Source of the DNA: Streptomyces sp. CC0208
GTDB lineage: Bacteria > Actinomycetota > Actinomycetes > Streptomycetales > Streptomycetaceae
Assembly (NCBI RefSeq): GCF_003443735.1
Contig: NZ_CP031969.1
Span: 992,001 to 1,056,000, forward strand
Reading direction: 5' to 3'
DNA length: 64,000 nucleotides
The position numbers and the translations under genes were made by a program. Shown piece after piece: positions 17,928-26,101 of the stretch; the first letter of the stretch is position 1, and every line of letters starts with the position of its first letter. The notes below the pieces were generated by a model. That model was not told the DNA's origin. It did not search any database and saw nothing but the letters and a program-made list of their open reading frames with translations.

Positions 17928-18181
17928 CTCCTGTTTCCGCCAAATCGCAAATCTTCGAACATTCACCGGCATAACATGTGTGCGATCTGTGCAGACCAAG
18001 CACAATGGGCGCACGAACCAGTAGTGCCCAGGGGGGGTTACCGGGTGGAAACACCTATGCCTGAAATCGGGATCGGCACCAGCTCCGACGTCTGACGTCC
18101 GCCTGCCTTCCATCGCCCGGCCGTCCGTGCCGTGGCGCTCACAAGTCTGCGCAAAAACAGGGGGGTTGGTGTGTCCAACCG

Positions 18182-19339
18182 ATGAGCATCACACGTCTGG
18201 CCGCGCTCGGCCATGAGGAACCGACGCTGCTCCCACTCGCCCGACGACTCCTCACGGTCGCCGAGTCGGGGCTGCCGTCGATGATGCTGCCCGGCGGTGA
18301 GGCCTTCGCCTTCACCATGGCCGGGCGGCAGACCGCTGCCGGTTCCTGGACCTTGGAGCGGCGCGGGACCAGCACCCGGTACGCGGCCATCACCGCGCTG
18401 GGTGTCCGGTTCCTGCCGGAAGACCGCCAGCGCGCGGTCCTCGGCGGACGCACTGCCGAGGAGTTCACCGGCCTGCTGATCGAGTCGCTGCCCGGCGTCA
18501 CGAACCTCGGTGACGCGGCGCTCATCGCCTGGGCCGCCGCCGAGACCGGGCACCCCAAGCTGTCCGACGCCCTGGCCCGGGTCGACGCCCTGGACGAGGA
18601 GGGCCGCCCGCAGTACACCGTCGAGGCGGCCTGGGTGCTGTCCGCCATGGCGGCGGCCCGTGACACGGTCGATGTGGAGAGACGTTTCTCCTCGGCGCGC
18701 GACCGTCTGCTGCGGGCCCGCATCGGGGACAGCCCGCTCTTCCCGCACGCCACCGGGCCCGGCCTGGTGCCCTGGTACCGAGCGCATGTGGCCTGCTTCG
18801 CCGACCAGACGTACCCGCTCCAGGCCCTGGCCCGCGCCCACGCGAGCGGCGACGGCGATCCCGAGGCACTGGCCGCCTCGGAGGCCTGCGCCGCGCGCAT
18901 CTGCGAGCTCCAGGGCGACGGCGGGCAGTGGTGGTGGCACTACGACGCGCGCACCGGCTCGGTCGTGGAGGGCTACCCGGTCTACAGCGTGCACCAGCAC
19001 GCGATGGCGCCGACGGCGCTCTTCGACCTCACCGACGCGGGCGGCAGCGACTTCGGCGCGGCGATCCGCAAGGGCCTGCGGTGGATGACGGACGTGCCCG
19101 AACTGGCCGGACACCCCGAGCCGATGATCCTCGACGAGCTCGGCGTGACCTGGCGCAAGGTCTACCGGGGCGACCCGAAGAAGGCCGTACGCGCCGCCCG
19201 GGGACTGTCCACCCGAGTGGCTCCGGGCCTTCGGCTCAAGCCCCTGGACCGGGTGTACCGCCCGCTCTCCGTGGACCGCGAATGCCGGCCGTACGAGTTC
19301 GGCTGGATGCTCTACGCCTGGCACGGGGGACGCATATGA
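18182..19339 (+). CDS. Hypothetical protein of the polysaccharide locus, alpha/alpha-toroid-like
   Basis: The 385-residue soluble protein has no signal peptide. It is rich in helices with regularly spaced Trp/His motifs (YTVEAAWVLSAMAAARD, QWWWHYDARTGSVVEGYPVY, SVHQHAMAPTALFDL), a layout seen in alpha/alpha-toroid enzymes such as uronate epimerases, lyases and glycosidases. I do not recognise a specific family. Start ATG 18182 follows a G-rich stretch. Its stop overlaps the start of the TagA-like glycosyltransferase by four bases, so the two are translated together. It may modify or handle a polysaccharide intermediate, but this is inference from context. Confidence 0.72.
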   Translation: MSITRLAALGHEEPTLLPLARRLLTVAESGLPSMMLPGGEAFAFTMAGRQTAAGSWTLERRGTSTRYAAITALGVRFLPEDRQRAVLGGRTAEEFTGLLIESLPGVTNLGDAALIAWAAAETGHPKLSDALARVDALDEEGRPQYTVEAAWVLSAMAAARDTVDVERRFSSARDRLLRARIGDSPLFPHATGPGLVPWYRAHVACFADQTYPLQALARAHASGDGDPEALAASEACAARICELQGDGGQWWWHYDARTGSVVEGYPVYSVHQHAMAPTALFDLTDAGGSDFGAAIRKGLRWMTDVPELAGHPEPMILDELGVTWRKVYRGDPKKAVRAARGLSTRVAPGLRLKPLDRVYRPLSVDRECRPYEFGWMLYAWHGGRI

Positions 19340-20106
19340 GCGAGCGCCGGACCCTGTTCGGGGTCGAGCTGGACCCGCTGACCATGGACGAGACCGTCGA
19401 GCGCTGCCTCGCGGCGGTCCGCGACGGCAGACAGCTGGAGATCGGCGTGGTGAACGCCGCGAAGCTGGTGAACATGCGGCGCGATCCCCGGCTCGCCGAG
19501 GCCGTGTCGGGCTGCGATCTCGTCGTCGCCGACGGCCAGGCCGTGGTGTGGGCCGGCAAGGTCCTGCGCGCCCCGCTGCCCGAGCGGGTGGCCGGGATCG
19601 ACCTGTTCCTGCGGCTGCTGGCCGAGGCGGAGTCGGCGGGCATCTCCGTGTACTTCCTCGGCGCCAAGGAGGAGGTGCTGGAGGAGATGCTGCGCCGGGT
19701 GGCCGACCGCTTCCCCGGTCTGAAGGTCGCCGGCAGCCGCAACGGCTACTTCGACGACTCCCAGCAGGAGGACATCGCGGGCGCGATCGCCGACAGCGGC
19801 GCCCAGATGCTCTTCCTCGGCATGACCTCGCCGAAGAAGGAGATCTTCACCGCCGCCTACGGCGCGCGGACCGGCGCCCGTGTGGTGCACGGCGTGGGCG
19901 GTTCCTTCGACATCCTGGCCGGGATCACCAAGCGGGCCCCCGCGGTCTGGCAGCGGTTCGGCATCGAGTGGCTCTACCGCGCGCTCCAGGAGCCGCGCCG
20001 GCTGGGCAAGCGCTACGTCACGACCAACACCGCCTTCCTTCTCATGACGGCGCGGGAGTTCATCCGCTCCACCCCGTCGACCGCTCCCGCGAACAGGAGT
20101 CACTGA
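19336..20106 (+). CDS. WecG/TagA/CpsF-family glycosyltransferase
   Basis: The 256-residue protein has the hallmarks of the GT26 family: VELDPLTMDETVERCLAAV, IGVVNAAKLVNMRRDPRLAE, CDLVVADGQAVVWAGKVL, then VYFLGAKEEVLEEML and FLGMTSPKKEIFT. Family members transfer ManNAc or ManNAc-uronate from UDP to a polyprenyl-linked sugar on the cytoplasmic membrane face. ATG 19336 overlaps the previous stop, and the next gene begins within its stop codon (TGATG). Coupling to a UDP-sugar dehydrogenase and a UDP-GlcNAc 2-epimerase fits transfer of a mannosaminuronic-type residue as the second sugar of the repeat. Confidence 0.9.
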   Translation: MSERRTLFGVELDPLTMDETVERCLAAVRDGRQLEIGVVNAAKLVNMRRDPRLAEAVSGCDLVVADGQAVVWAGKVLRAPLPERVAGIDLFLRLLAEAESAGISVYFLGAKEEVLEEMLRRVADRFPGLKVAGSRNGYFDDSQQEDIAGAIADSGAQMLFLGMTSPKKEIFTAAYGARTGARVVHGVGGSFDILAGITKRAPAVWQRFGIEWLYRALQEPRRLGKRYVTTNTAFLLMTAREFIRSTPSTAPANRSH

Positions 20107-21365
20107 TGCGTGTCGTCGTGGTTGGACAGGGATACGTGGGCCTGCCGCTGGCCATCCGGGCCGCCGAGGTCGGTCACGAGGTGATCGGGTACGACGTCGA
20201 CTCCCGGCGGGTCAAGAGCCTCGCCGCCGGTGAGTCCTTCGTCGAGGACGTCACCTCCGAGCGGATCCGCGCCGCTCTGGACAGCGGTGCCTACCGGCCG
20301 AGCGAAGCGGCCCGGGACTGCGGCGGTTTCGACGTCGCCGTCGTCACCGTGCCCACCCCGCTGCACGAGGGCACGCCCGACCTGCGGTACATCCGCGAGT
20401 CGGCGGTCACCCTCGCCCGGTACCTGAGACCCGGGGCGACCGTCATCCTGGAGTCGACGACCTACCCCGGTACGACCCAGGAGATGTTCGCCCCGATCCT
20501 GGAGGACGGCTCGGGCCTGACCGCGGGCGCCGACTTCCTGCTGGGCTACAGCCCCGAGCGGATCGACCCCGGGAACACCGTGTGGGGCTTCAAGGAGACC
20601 CCGAAGGTCGTCTCGGGCGTCAACGCGGCCTCGCTGAAGGCCGTTCAGGACTTCTACGACGAACTCGTCGACACCACGGTGCCGGTGGGCTCGCCGAAGG
20701 AGGCCGAGCTCGCCAAGCTCCTGGAGAACACCTTCCGGCATGTGAACATCGCGCTGGTCAACGAGATCGCGATGTTCGCCCATCACCTCGACATCGACGT
20801 CTGGCAGGCCATCGACGCTGCCTCCACCAAGCCGTTCGGCTTCATGCGGTTCACGCCGGGGCCCGGCGTCGGCGGCCACTGCCTGCCGATCGACCCCTCG
20901 TACCTGTCCTGGCGGGTGCAGCGCGAACTCGGCCAGAGTTTCCGCTTCGTGGAGCTGGCCAACGACATCAACAACCACATGCCCGAGTACGTGACGCGGC
21001 GGGTCGGCGACCTGTTCAACGAGCGGCGCCGCTCGGTCAACGGCTCGCGCGTCCTGCTGCTCGGTCTGGCCTACAAGAAGAACACCGGCGACGCCCGTGA
21101 GTCGCCCGCCCTGCGCATCTCCCAGCTGCTGCTCGACATGGGCGCCCAGGTCAGGGCGGCGGACCCGCACGTCGTCGAGAGCCTGCCGGTGGACACCCGG
21201 CTGGTGCGGGTCGAACCGACGCCCGAGGAGCTGGCGTCCGCCGACGTGGTGGTCCTGCTCACCGACCACGACGCCTTCGACTACGAACTCGTCGCCGAAC
21301 ACGCCCCCTTGGTCCTCGACTGCCGGCGTCGGCTGCCGTCCGGACCCGCGATCGAGGTGCTCTGA
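20106..21365 (+). CDS. UDP-sugar 6-dehydrogenase (UDP-GlcNAc/ManNAc type)
   Basis: The 419-residue protein shows the UDP-glucose/GDP-mannose dehydrogenase architecture. An N-terminal Rossmann fold (VVVGQGYVGLPLAIRAAE) is followed by the central dimerisation helix, the catalytic Cys259 in GVGGHCLPIDPSYL, and a C-terminal UDP-binding part with GLAYKKNTGDARESPALRI. This subfamily (WbpA/WecC) oxidises C6 of UDP-GlcNAc or UDP-ManNAc in two NAD steps to a uronic acid. It overlaps the TagA-like gene by one base and is followed three bases later by a 2-epimerase gene. Together with the 3-dehydrogenase, aminotransferase and acetyltransferase in this locus it could make a diacetamido uronic acid. Confidence 0.9.
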   Translation: MRVVVVGQGYVGLPLAIRAAEVGHEVIGYDVDSRRVKSLAAGESFVEDVTSERIRAALDSGAYRPSEAARDCGGFDVAVVTVPTPLHEGTPDLRYIRESAVTLARYLRPGATVILESTTYPGTTQEMFAPILEDGSGLTAGADFLLGYSPERIDPGNTVWGFKETPKVVSGVNAASLKAVQDFYDELVDTTVPVGSPKEAELAKLLENTFRHVNIALVNEIAMFAHHLDIDVWQAIDAASTKPFGFMRFTPGPGVGGHCLPIDPSYLSWRVQRELGQSFRFVELANDINNHMPEYVTRRVGDLFNERRRSVNGSRVLLLGLAYKKNTGDARESPALRISQLLLDMGAQVRAADPHVVESLPVDTRLVRVEPTPEELASADVVVLLTDHDAFDYELVAEHAPLVLDCRRRLPSGPAIEVL

Positions 21366-21368
21366 ACC

Positions 21369-22484
21369 ATGCCGCGCATCGTCTGCGTCGCCGGGGCCCG
21401 CCCCAACTACATGAAGATCAAACCGGTGATGGACGCCCTGGAGAGCCGGGGCGCCGAGGTGATCCTCGTCCACACCGGCCAGCACTACGACCCGGCCATG
21501 AACGACGTGTTCTTCGCCGACCTCGGCATCCGGCCGCCCGACCGCTTCCTCGGGGTCGGTTCGGGCAGCCACGCCGAGCAGACCGGACGCGTGATGACCG
21601 CGTTCGAGCCCCTGCTCACCGAACTCGCCCCCGACATCGTGGTCGTGGTCGGCGACATCAACTCCACCCTGGCCTGCGCCCTGGTCACCGCGAAGGCGGG
21701 GCCGCTGCTCGCCCATGTCGAGTCCGGGCTGCGCAGCCGGGACTGGAGCATGCCGGAGGAGGTCAACCGGGTCGCCACCGACCGCGTCAGCGACTATCTG
21801 CTGGCCCCCTCCCCCGACGCCGCCGACAACCTGCGCGCCGAGGGCTACCGGGACGACCAGATCCATCTGGTCGGCAATGTCATGATCGACACGCTGCTCG
21901 CCAACCTGGAGCGGGCCAGGGCCTCGGACGTCCTCGCCCGGCACGGCCTGACCAGGGGCGAGTTCGGGCTGGTGACGCTGCACCGCCCGGCCAACGTGGA
22001 CGATCCCGAGGTGCTCGCCGGGCTGCTGAAGGCACTGGGCGAGATCGCCGGCCGGCTGCCGTTGCTGCTGCCCGTGCATCCGCGCGCGGCCGGCCGGCTG
22101 GCCGAGATCGGCGTACCCGGCGGCATCCAGCTGGTGCCGCCCGCCGGGTACCTGGACTTCATCGCCCTCCAGGACGCCGCCCGCATCGTCCTCACCGACT
22201 CCGGCGGCATCCAGGAGGAGACCACCGCGCTCGGCGTGCCGTGCGTGACCCTGCGGGACAACACGGAGCGGCCCATCACCGTCGACCAGGGCACCAACGT
22301 GCTGGTCGGCCGGGACCCGGCCCGGATCGTGTCCGTCGTGCACCAGGTGCTGGACGCGCCTCCCGCACCGCGTCGGCCGGAACTGTGGGACGGCCACGCC
22401 AGTGACCGAATCGCCGAGGTCCTGCTGGGGGGAGGCACGGCGAACACACGACCGAGGCCCACCGATCGAACGTTCCCCATATGA
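21369..22484 (+). CDS. wecB: UDP-N-acetylglucosamine 2-epimerase (WecB/WbpI type)
   Basis: The 371-residue enzyme matches the non-hydrolysing UDP-GlcNAc 2-epimerases: VCVAGARPNYMKIKPVMDAL, VLVHTGQHYDPAMNDVFF, VVGDINSTLACALVTAK, HVESGLRSRDWSMPEEVNR, VTLHRPANVDD and LTDSGGIQEETTALGVPCVT. It would convert UDP-GlcNAc to UDP-ManNAc, or, as WbpI does, epimerise the diacetamido-glucuronate to the manno form. The gene starts three bases after the dehydrogenase stop. The symbol reflects family, since WecB and WbpI are hard to separate by eye. Confidence 0.9.
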   Translation: MPRIVCVAGARPNYMKIKPVMDALESRGAEVILVHTGQHYDPAMNDVFFADLGIRPPDRFLGVGSGSHAEQTGRVMTAFEPLLTELAPDIVVVVGDINSTLACALVTAKAGPLLAHVESGLRSRDWSMPEEVNRVATDRVSDYLLAPSPDAADNLRAEGYRDDQIHLVGNVMIDTLLANLERARASDVLARHGLTRGEFGLVTLHRPANVDDPEVLAGLLKALGEIAGRLPLLLPVHPRAAGRLAEIGVPGGIQLVPPAGYLDFIALQDAARIVLTDSGGIQEETTALGVPCVTLRDNTERPITVDQGTNVLVGRDPARIVSVVHQVLDAPPAPRRPELWDGHASDRIAEVLLGGGTANTRPRPTDRTFPI

Positions 22485-22514
22485 TCCGCTTGCAACATAT
22501 GCTCGTCGAACGTT
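22466..22514. promoter_or_regulatory. Symmetric array of short palindromes before the Wzz gene
   Basis: TCGAACGTT occurs at 22466-22474 and 22506-22514, flanking two CATATG hexamers at 22478-22483 and 22496-22501. AACGTT and CATATG are each self-complementary, and the pairs are arranged almost symmetrically around 22489. The array overlaps the end of the 2-epimerase gene and ends 21 bases before the Wzz start, so it may be a regulator-binding platform for an internal promoter. Confidence 0.4.
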
Positions 22515-22535
22515 TGGGCGCGAGGGGGGACCACC

Positions 22536-23390
22536 ATGGATCTCGCTGAGATCTTCCGGGTGATGCGCAGGCGCTGGTACGTCCTGCTGCCGGGACTGCT
22601 GCTGACCATCGGCCTGACCGTCGCCGTGGCCATCACGGTCCCGGTCACCTATCAGTCGCAGAGCACGGTGGTCCTGCTGAACTCCGAGAAGGCCACCAAT
22701 GCCTACGACGGCAACCCCTTCCTCAGCACCCAGACCTCGCTGACCGGCATGGCCGACAGCCTGGCCCGCAACCTCAACTCCGACGCCTCCCTCCGCGAGC
22801 TCAAGTCCCGGGGCGCCACCGGCACGTTCGAGGCCAAGCTCGCCGACAACGCCCAAGGGCCGCTGATGTGGCTCACGGTGACCGGCACGGACAAGAAGGC
22901 GGTCCTGAAGTCGGACCGCATCCTGACCGCGTACGCGGGCGAGCGGCTGGTGCAGTTCCAGAAGCAGCAGTCGGTCACGACGGACGCCATGATCCGCATG
23001 TCGACCATCGTGGCCCCGCAGAACCCGATGGCACAGACCAAGACCCGGCTGGAGTACATGATCATGGCCGGGGGCCTCGGTCTGGTCCTCAGTCTCGTGG
23101 CCACCTTCTACGTGGAGGCGCGCCGGCGCCCGGGCCCGCCGCCGGCCCCGGAAGAGGAGCCCGTGCGGCCGGCCGCCGAGCCCGAGCCGGTCGCCGAGGC
23201 GCAGGAGTCGGTCGCCGAGCGGACCATGGCCCTGCGGACACCGCCCAGTTGGTCGCGGTCCGCCGAGACCAGGCGCGCCGAGGGGCCGCGGGCCGGGCGG
23301 TCCGTCATGACCGTGGCGCCCGGCGCCGAGGCGCTCGACGAGGAGTCGACACATGGACAGCGTTCGCACACCGGACAGCGAGAGAGCTGA
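22536..23390 (+). CDS. Wzz-like polysaccharide co-polymerase
   Basis: The 284-residue protein has a short cytoplasmic N-terminus (MDLAEIFRVMRRRWYVLLPG), a first transmembrane helix near residues 17-36, an extracytoplasmic domain with PVTYQSQSTVVLL, a second membrane helix (IMAGGLGLVLSLVATFYV) and a Pro/Glu-rich cytoplasmic tail. This is the Wzz/chain-length-determinant topology, with no tyrosine-kinase domain or Tyr-rich tail. It is clearly related to the N-terminal half of the Wzy fusion at 27768-29789 (shared RRRWY, VTGTD and LTAYAGE elements). A GAGGGGGGA ribosome site precedes the ATG. It overlaps the flippase gene by 38 bases. Confidence 0.83.
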   Translation: MDLAEIFRVMRRRWYVLLPGLLLTIGLTVAVAITVPVTYQSQSTVVLLNSEKATNAYDGNPFLSTQTSLTGMADSLARNLNSDASLRELKSRGATGTFEAKLADNAQGPLMWLTVTGTDKKAVLKSDRILTAYAGERLVQFQKQQSVTTDAMIRMSTIVAPQNPMAQTKTRLEYMIMAGGLGLVLSLVATFYVEARRRPGPPPAPEEEPVRPAAEPEPVAEAQESVAERTMALRTPPSWSRSAETRRAEGPRAGRSVMTVAPGAEALDEESTHGQRSHTGQRES

Positions 23391-24849
23391 GACGGGCGAG
23401 GGCCCGTCGTCTCCCGCTCCTGCCTCCCTCGGCAACAAGGTCCGTTCCGCGGCCCGCTGGAGCCTGATCAACACCCTGGTCATGCGCCTCGGCAACTTCG
23501 CCACCGGCATCCTGTTGGCGCGGTTTGCCCTCGGGCCCGCGGAGTGGGGCGTCTACGGCATCGCTCAGACCGTGCTCCTGGTCCTGCTCTCCGCGAACGA
23601 ACTGGGTGTGGGTCTCGCGATCATCCGCTGGGAGGGCGACCCGCGCCGCTTCGCGCCGACCGTGCTGACCCTGAGCGTCCTGTCCAGCGGCCTGCTCTAC
23701 GTCGCCCTGTTCGTCTCGGCGCCGACGGTGGCCGGACTGCTCGGCTCGCCCGACGCCTCGGGTGTCCTCAGGGTGATGTGCCTGTGCCTGGTGATAGACG
23801 CGGTGGCGCATGTGCCGGCCGGCATCCTGACCCGGGAGTTCGCCCAGGGCAGGCGGATGGTCGTCGACGCGCTCAACTTCGTCCTCAGCACCGCCGTGAC
23901 CCTGGTGCTGGCCTTCGCCGGGTGGGGCGCGATGAGCTTCGCCTGCGGCGCGGTGGTGGGCAACGTCGCCGCGCTCGTCGGCTGCGCGGTCGCCGTCCCC
24001 GGGACCCTCAGGTTCGGCTGGGACCGCGAACAGGCCCGCGCCCTGCTGAAGTTCGGGCTTCCGCTGGCCGGCGCGAGCCTGCTCGCCCTCGCCGTGGTCA
24101 ACGTGGACACCATGGTCGTGGGCTCCTCCCTCGGCCAGATCTCGCTCGGCTTCTACGTCCTGGCGTTCAACATGTCCGGCTGGCCGGTCCGCGTCATCTC
24201 CGAGGCGGCCCGGCGGGTCTCCTTCGCCGGCTTCTCCCGCCTGGCCGACTCCCCGCAGGCCCTCGCCGCGGGCTTCAGCCGTGCCCTGGGCGTCCTGGTC
24301 ACGGGCACCGTGCCGCTGTGCGTCCTGCTGGGCGGCCTCGCTGCCCCGGTCATCCACCTCGTCTACGGCGGCAAGTGGCTGCCCGCCGCCGCGGCGCTGC
24401 CGTGGCTGATGGCCCTGGGCCTGATCCGCATCGTCTGCGAACTCGCCTACGACTGTCTCGTGGCGGTCGGCCAGCGCCGCTCGCTCATTCTCGTGCAGGG
24501 GCTGTGGGTGGCCGCCCTCGTCCCGGTCCTGATCGTCGGCGCACGCCACGGCGGCATCGTCGGCGTCTCCCAGGGCCATGTCCTGGTCGGCGCCGGACTC
24601 GTCGTCCCCGTGTTCCTCTACGCCCTCACCCGCGCCGGAATCGGCCTCGCCCCCCTCGCGCGGGCCTGCGCCTGGCCCTTCCTCGGAGGCGTGGCGATGA
24701 CCCTGGTGCTCCTCGGCGCCAAGCGGCTGCTGGGCGACGGCACCCTCGCCCTGTTCGTCATCGGCGCGGCCGCCATGGCCTGCTATGTGGTGTGCGTGCT
24801 GCCCAGCCGTCGTTTCCTGCTCGGCTCCCGGACCCCGGAGACCGTATGA
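23353..24849 (+). CDS. Wzx-type polysaccharide flippase
   Basis: The 498-residue membrane protein begins with a hydrophilic stretch of about 30 residues, then AARWSLINTLVMRLGNFATG, the typical entry of polysaccharide exporters of the MOP superfamily. About 12-14 hydrophobic segments follow, with an ARFALGPAEWGVYGIAQTVL loop and FSRLADSPQALAAGFSRAL. Such proteins flip lipid-linked repeat units across the membrane before polymerisation. The start overlaps the Wzz gene by 38 bases. The last 58 bases of the gene, including the sequence coding for LPSRRFLLGSRTPE, are copied downstream by a tandem duplication. Confidence 0.88.
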   Translation: MDSVRTPDSERAETGEGPSSPAPASLGNKVRSAARWSLINTLVMRLGNFATGILLARFALGPAEWGVYGIAQTVLLVLLSANELGVGLAIIRWEGDPRRFAPTVLTLSVLSSGLLYVALFVSAPTVAGLLGSPDASGVLRVMCLCLVIDAVAHVPAGILTREFAQGRRMVVDALNFVLSTAVTLVLAFAGWGAMSFACGAVVGNVAALVGCAVAVPGTLRFGWDREQARALLKFGLPLAGASLLALAVVNVDTMVVGSSLGQISLGFYVLAFNMSGWPVRVISEAARRVSFAGFSRLADSPQALAAGFSRALGVLVTGTVPLCVLLGGLAAPVIHLVYGGKWLPAAAALPWLMALGLIRIVCELAYDCLVAVGQRRSLILVQGLWVAALVPVLIVGARHGGIVGVSQGHVLVGAGLVVPVFLYALTRAGIGLAPLARACAWPFLGGVAMTLVLLGAKRLLGDGTLALFVIGAAAMACYVVCVLPSRRFLLGSRTPETV

Positions 24850-25169
24850 CCCCGCTCCGCCGACTCCTCGTCGGCCTGGCGCTTTTACTGACGGCCGCCT
24901 GCTCCTCGGGAGGCGAAAAGGCCCACCGCGCCCAGCCCTCACCCACACGAACGCCCCGGACCGCCACCGACCCCACACGCGTGCGTGCTGCCCAGCCGTC
25001 GTTTCCTGCTCGGCTCCCGGACCCCGGAGACCGTATGACCCCGCTCCGCCGACTCCTCGTCGGCCTGGCGCTTTTACTGACGGCCGCCTGCTCCTCGGGA
25101 GGCGAAAAGGCCCACCGCGCCGAGCCCACACCCACGCCAACGCCCTCGGCCGCCGCCGACCCCACGCCG
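24792..25169. repeat. 189-bp tandem duplication across a gene junction
   Basis: Copy one (24792-24980) and copy two (24981-25169) lie head to tail. The first 141 bases are identical in both copies; the last 48 differ at about 11 positions. The unit contains the flippase 3' end, the ATGA junction and the signal peptide region of the following lipoprotein gene. As 189 is a multiple of three, the downstream frame stays open, giving two tandem signal peptides if translation starts at the first ATG. Confidence 0.9.
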
Positions 25170-26090
25170 TCCGCGAGCGCCTCGGCCTCCGTGAGTCCCG
25201 GTATCTCGACGCCCACCCACAGGCCCAAGCCGTCCGCGCCGCCCCGTTCTTCCGGCACCGCCCCGGCCACCACGGCCGCGCCCCCGGACGCCGGTTTCCC
25301 GAACGCCGGGACCACCGGCCCGCGCCTGCGCCTCAAGCCCCGCACCGCCGGGAACATCAGCGTCAGGACCGACGGGGCCGTGATCAGGGGCCAGGACATC
25401 ACCGGCTCGCTCGACATCTACGCGAACGACGTGACGGTCATCGACAGCAGGATCACCTCCACCAACTGGTGGGGGATCAACCTGCGTCCCGGCTACAGCG
25501 GACTGCGGGTCCTGCACACCACCATCACCGCCGTGCCGGGCAAGGGCCCCGACAACGGCGGAGTCGACTACGCCGTCTCCAACATGGGCAGCAGCGCCAT
25601 CGAGGTCGGCTGGTGCGACATCTCGGTGTTCGGCAACGCCCTCTCCATGGGCCAGGGCAACCTCCACGACAACTACGTCCACGGCCTGGTCCCCTTCCGC
25701 AACAACGGCGGCGAGTGGCAGCACACCGACGCGGTGATCAGCGGCGGCGGCAGCAAGGGCACACTGGTCGTCCGGCACAACACCCTGCTCAACCCGGTCC
25801 CCGTCGACCAGGGGGCGTCCGCCGCCGTCGGCCTGTTCGCGGACACCGGGCACGTCTCCAACACCGTCATCGACGGCAACCTGCTGGCAGGCGGGGCCTA
25901 CGCCCTGTACGGCGGCGGCGAGGGCGCCACCGGGATCACCGTCACGAACAACGTGTTCTCCACCCGGTACCACCGCTACTCCGGCGTCTACGGAGCCGTC
26001 ACCGCCTGGAACGCGGGCGGCGCGGGCAACGTCTGGCGCGGCAACCGGTTCTCCGACGGCACCCCCGTCACCCCCGCACCGGCAGGCTGA
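24846..26090 (+). CDS. Secreted right-handed beta-helix lipoprotein, with duplicated signal peptide
   Basis: From ATG 24846 the product has 414 residues. It begins with a lipoprotein signal (MTPLRRLLVGLALLLTAACS) that recurs exactly after 63 residues because of the tandem duplication, so a start at ATG 25035 would give a normal 351-residue lipoprotein. A Pro/Thr/Ser-rich linker leads into a parallel beta-helix domain: ISVRTDGAVIRGQDITGSLD, DVTVIDSRITSTNWWGIN, WQHTDAVISGGGSKGTLVVR and ITVTNNVFSTRYHRYSGVYG, as in polysaccharide lyases and carbohydrate-binding proteins. Each signal peptide contains a TTA codon (24885-24887 and 25074-25076), so translation should need the bldA tRNA. It overlaps the flippase stop by four bases and may act on the exported polymer. 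Confidence 0.8.
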   Translation: MTPLRRLLVGLALLLTAACSSGGEKAHRAQPSPTRTPRTATDPTRVRAAQPSFPARLPDPGDRMTPLRRLLVGLALLLTAACSSGGEKAHRAEPTPTPTPSAAADPTPSASASASVSPGISTPTHRPKPSAPPRSSGTAPATTAAPPDAGFPNAGTTGPRLRLKPRTAGNISVRTDGAVIRGQDITGSLDIYANDVTVIDSRITSTNWWGINLRPGYSGLRVLHTTITAVPGKGPDNGGVDYAVSNMGSSAIEVGWCDISVFGNALSMGQGNLHDNYVHGLVPFRNNGGEWQHTDAVISGGGSKGTLVVRHNTLLNPVPVDQGASAAVGLFADTGHVSNTVIDGNLLAGGAYALYGGGEGATGITVTNNVFSTRYHRYSGVYGAVTAWNAGGAGNVWRGNRFSDGTPVTPAPAG

Positions 26091-26101
26091 GGAAGAGGAT
26101 C

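Noticed and set aside
18058..18096. 12-codon ORF (MPEIGIGTSSDV) before the toroid-like gene
   Set aside because: The upstream GGTGG is a weak ribosome site and nothing in the peptide suggests an attenuator.
20100..23510. 1136-residue minus-strand open frame
   Set aside because: It is exactly antisense to the dehydrogenase, epimerase and Wzz genes, has Gly/Arg/His-rich composition and no recognisable domain.
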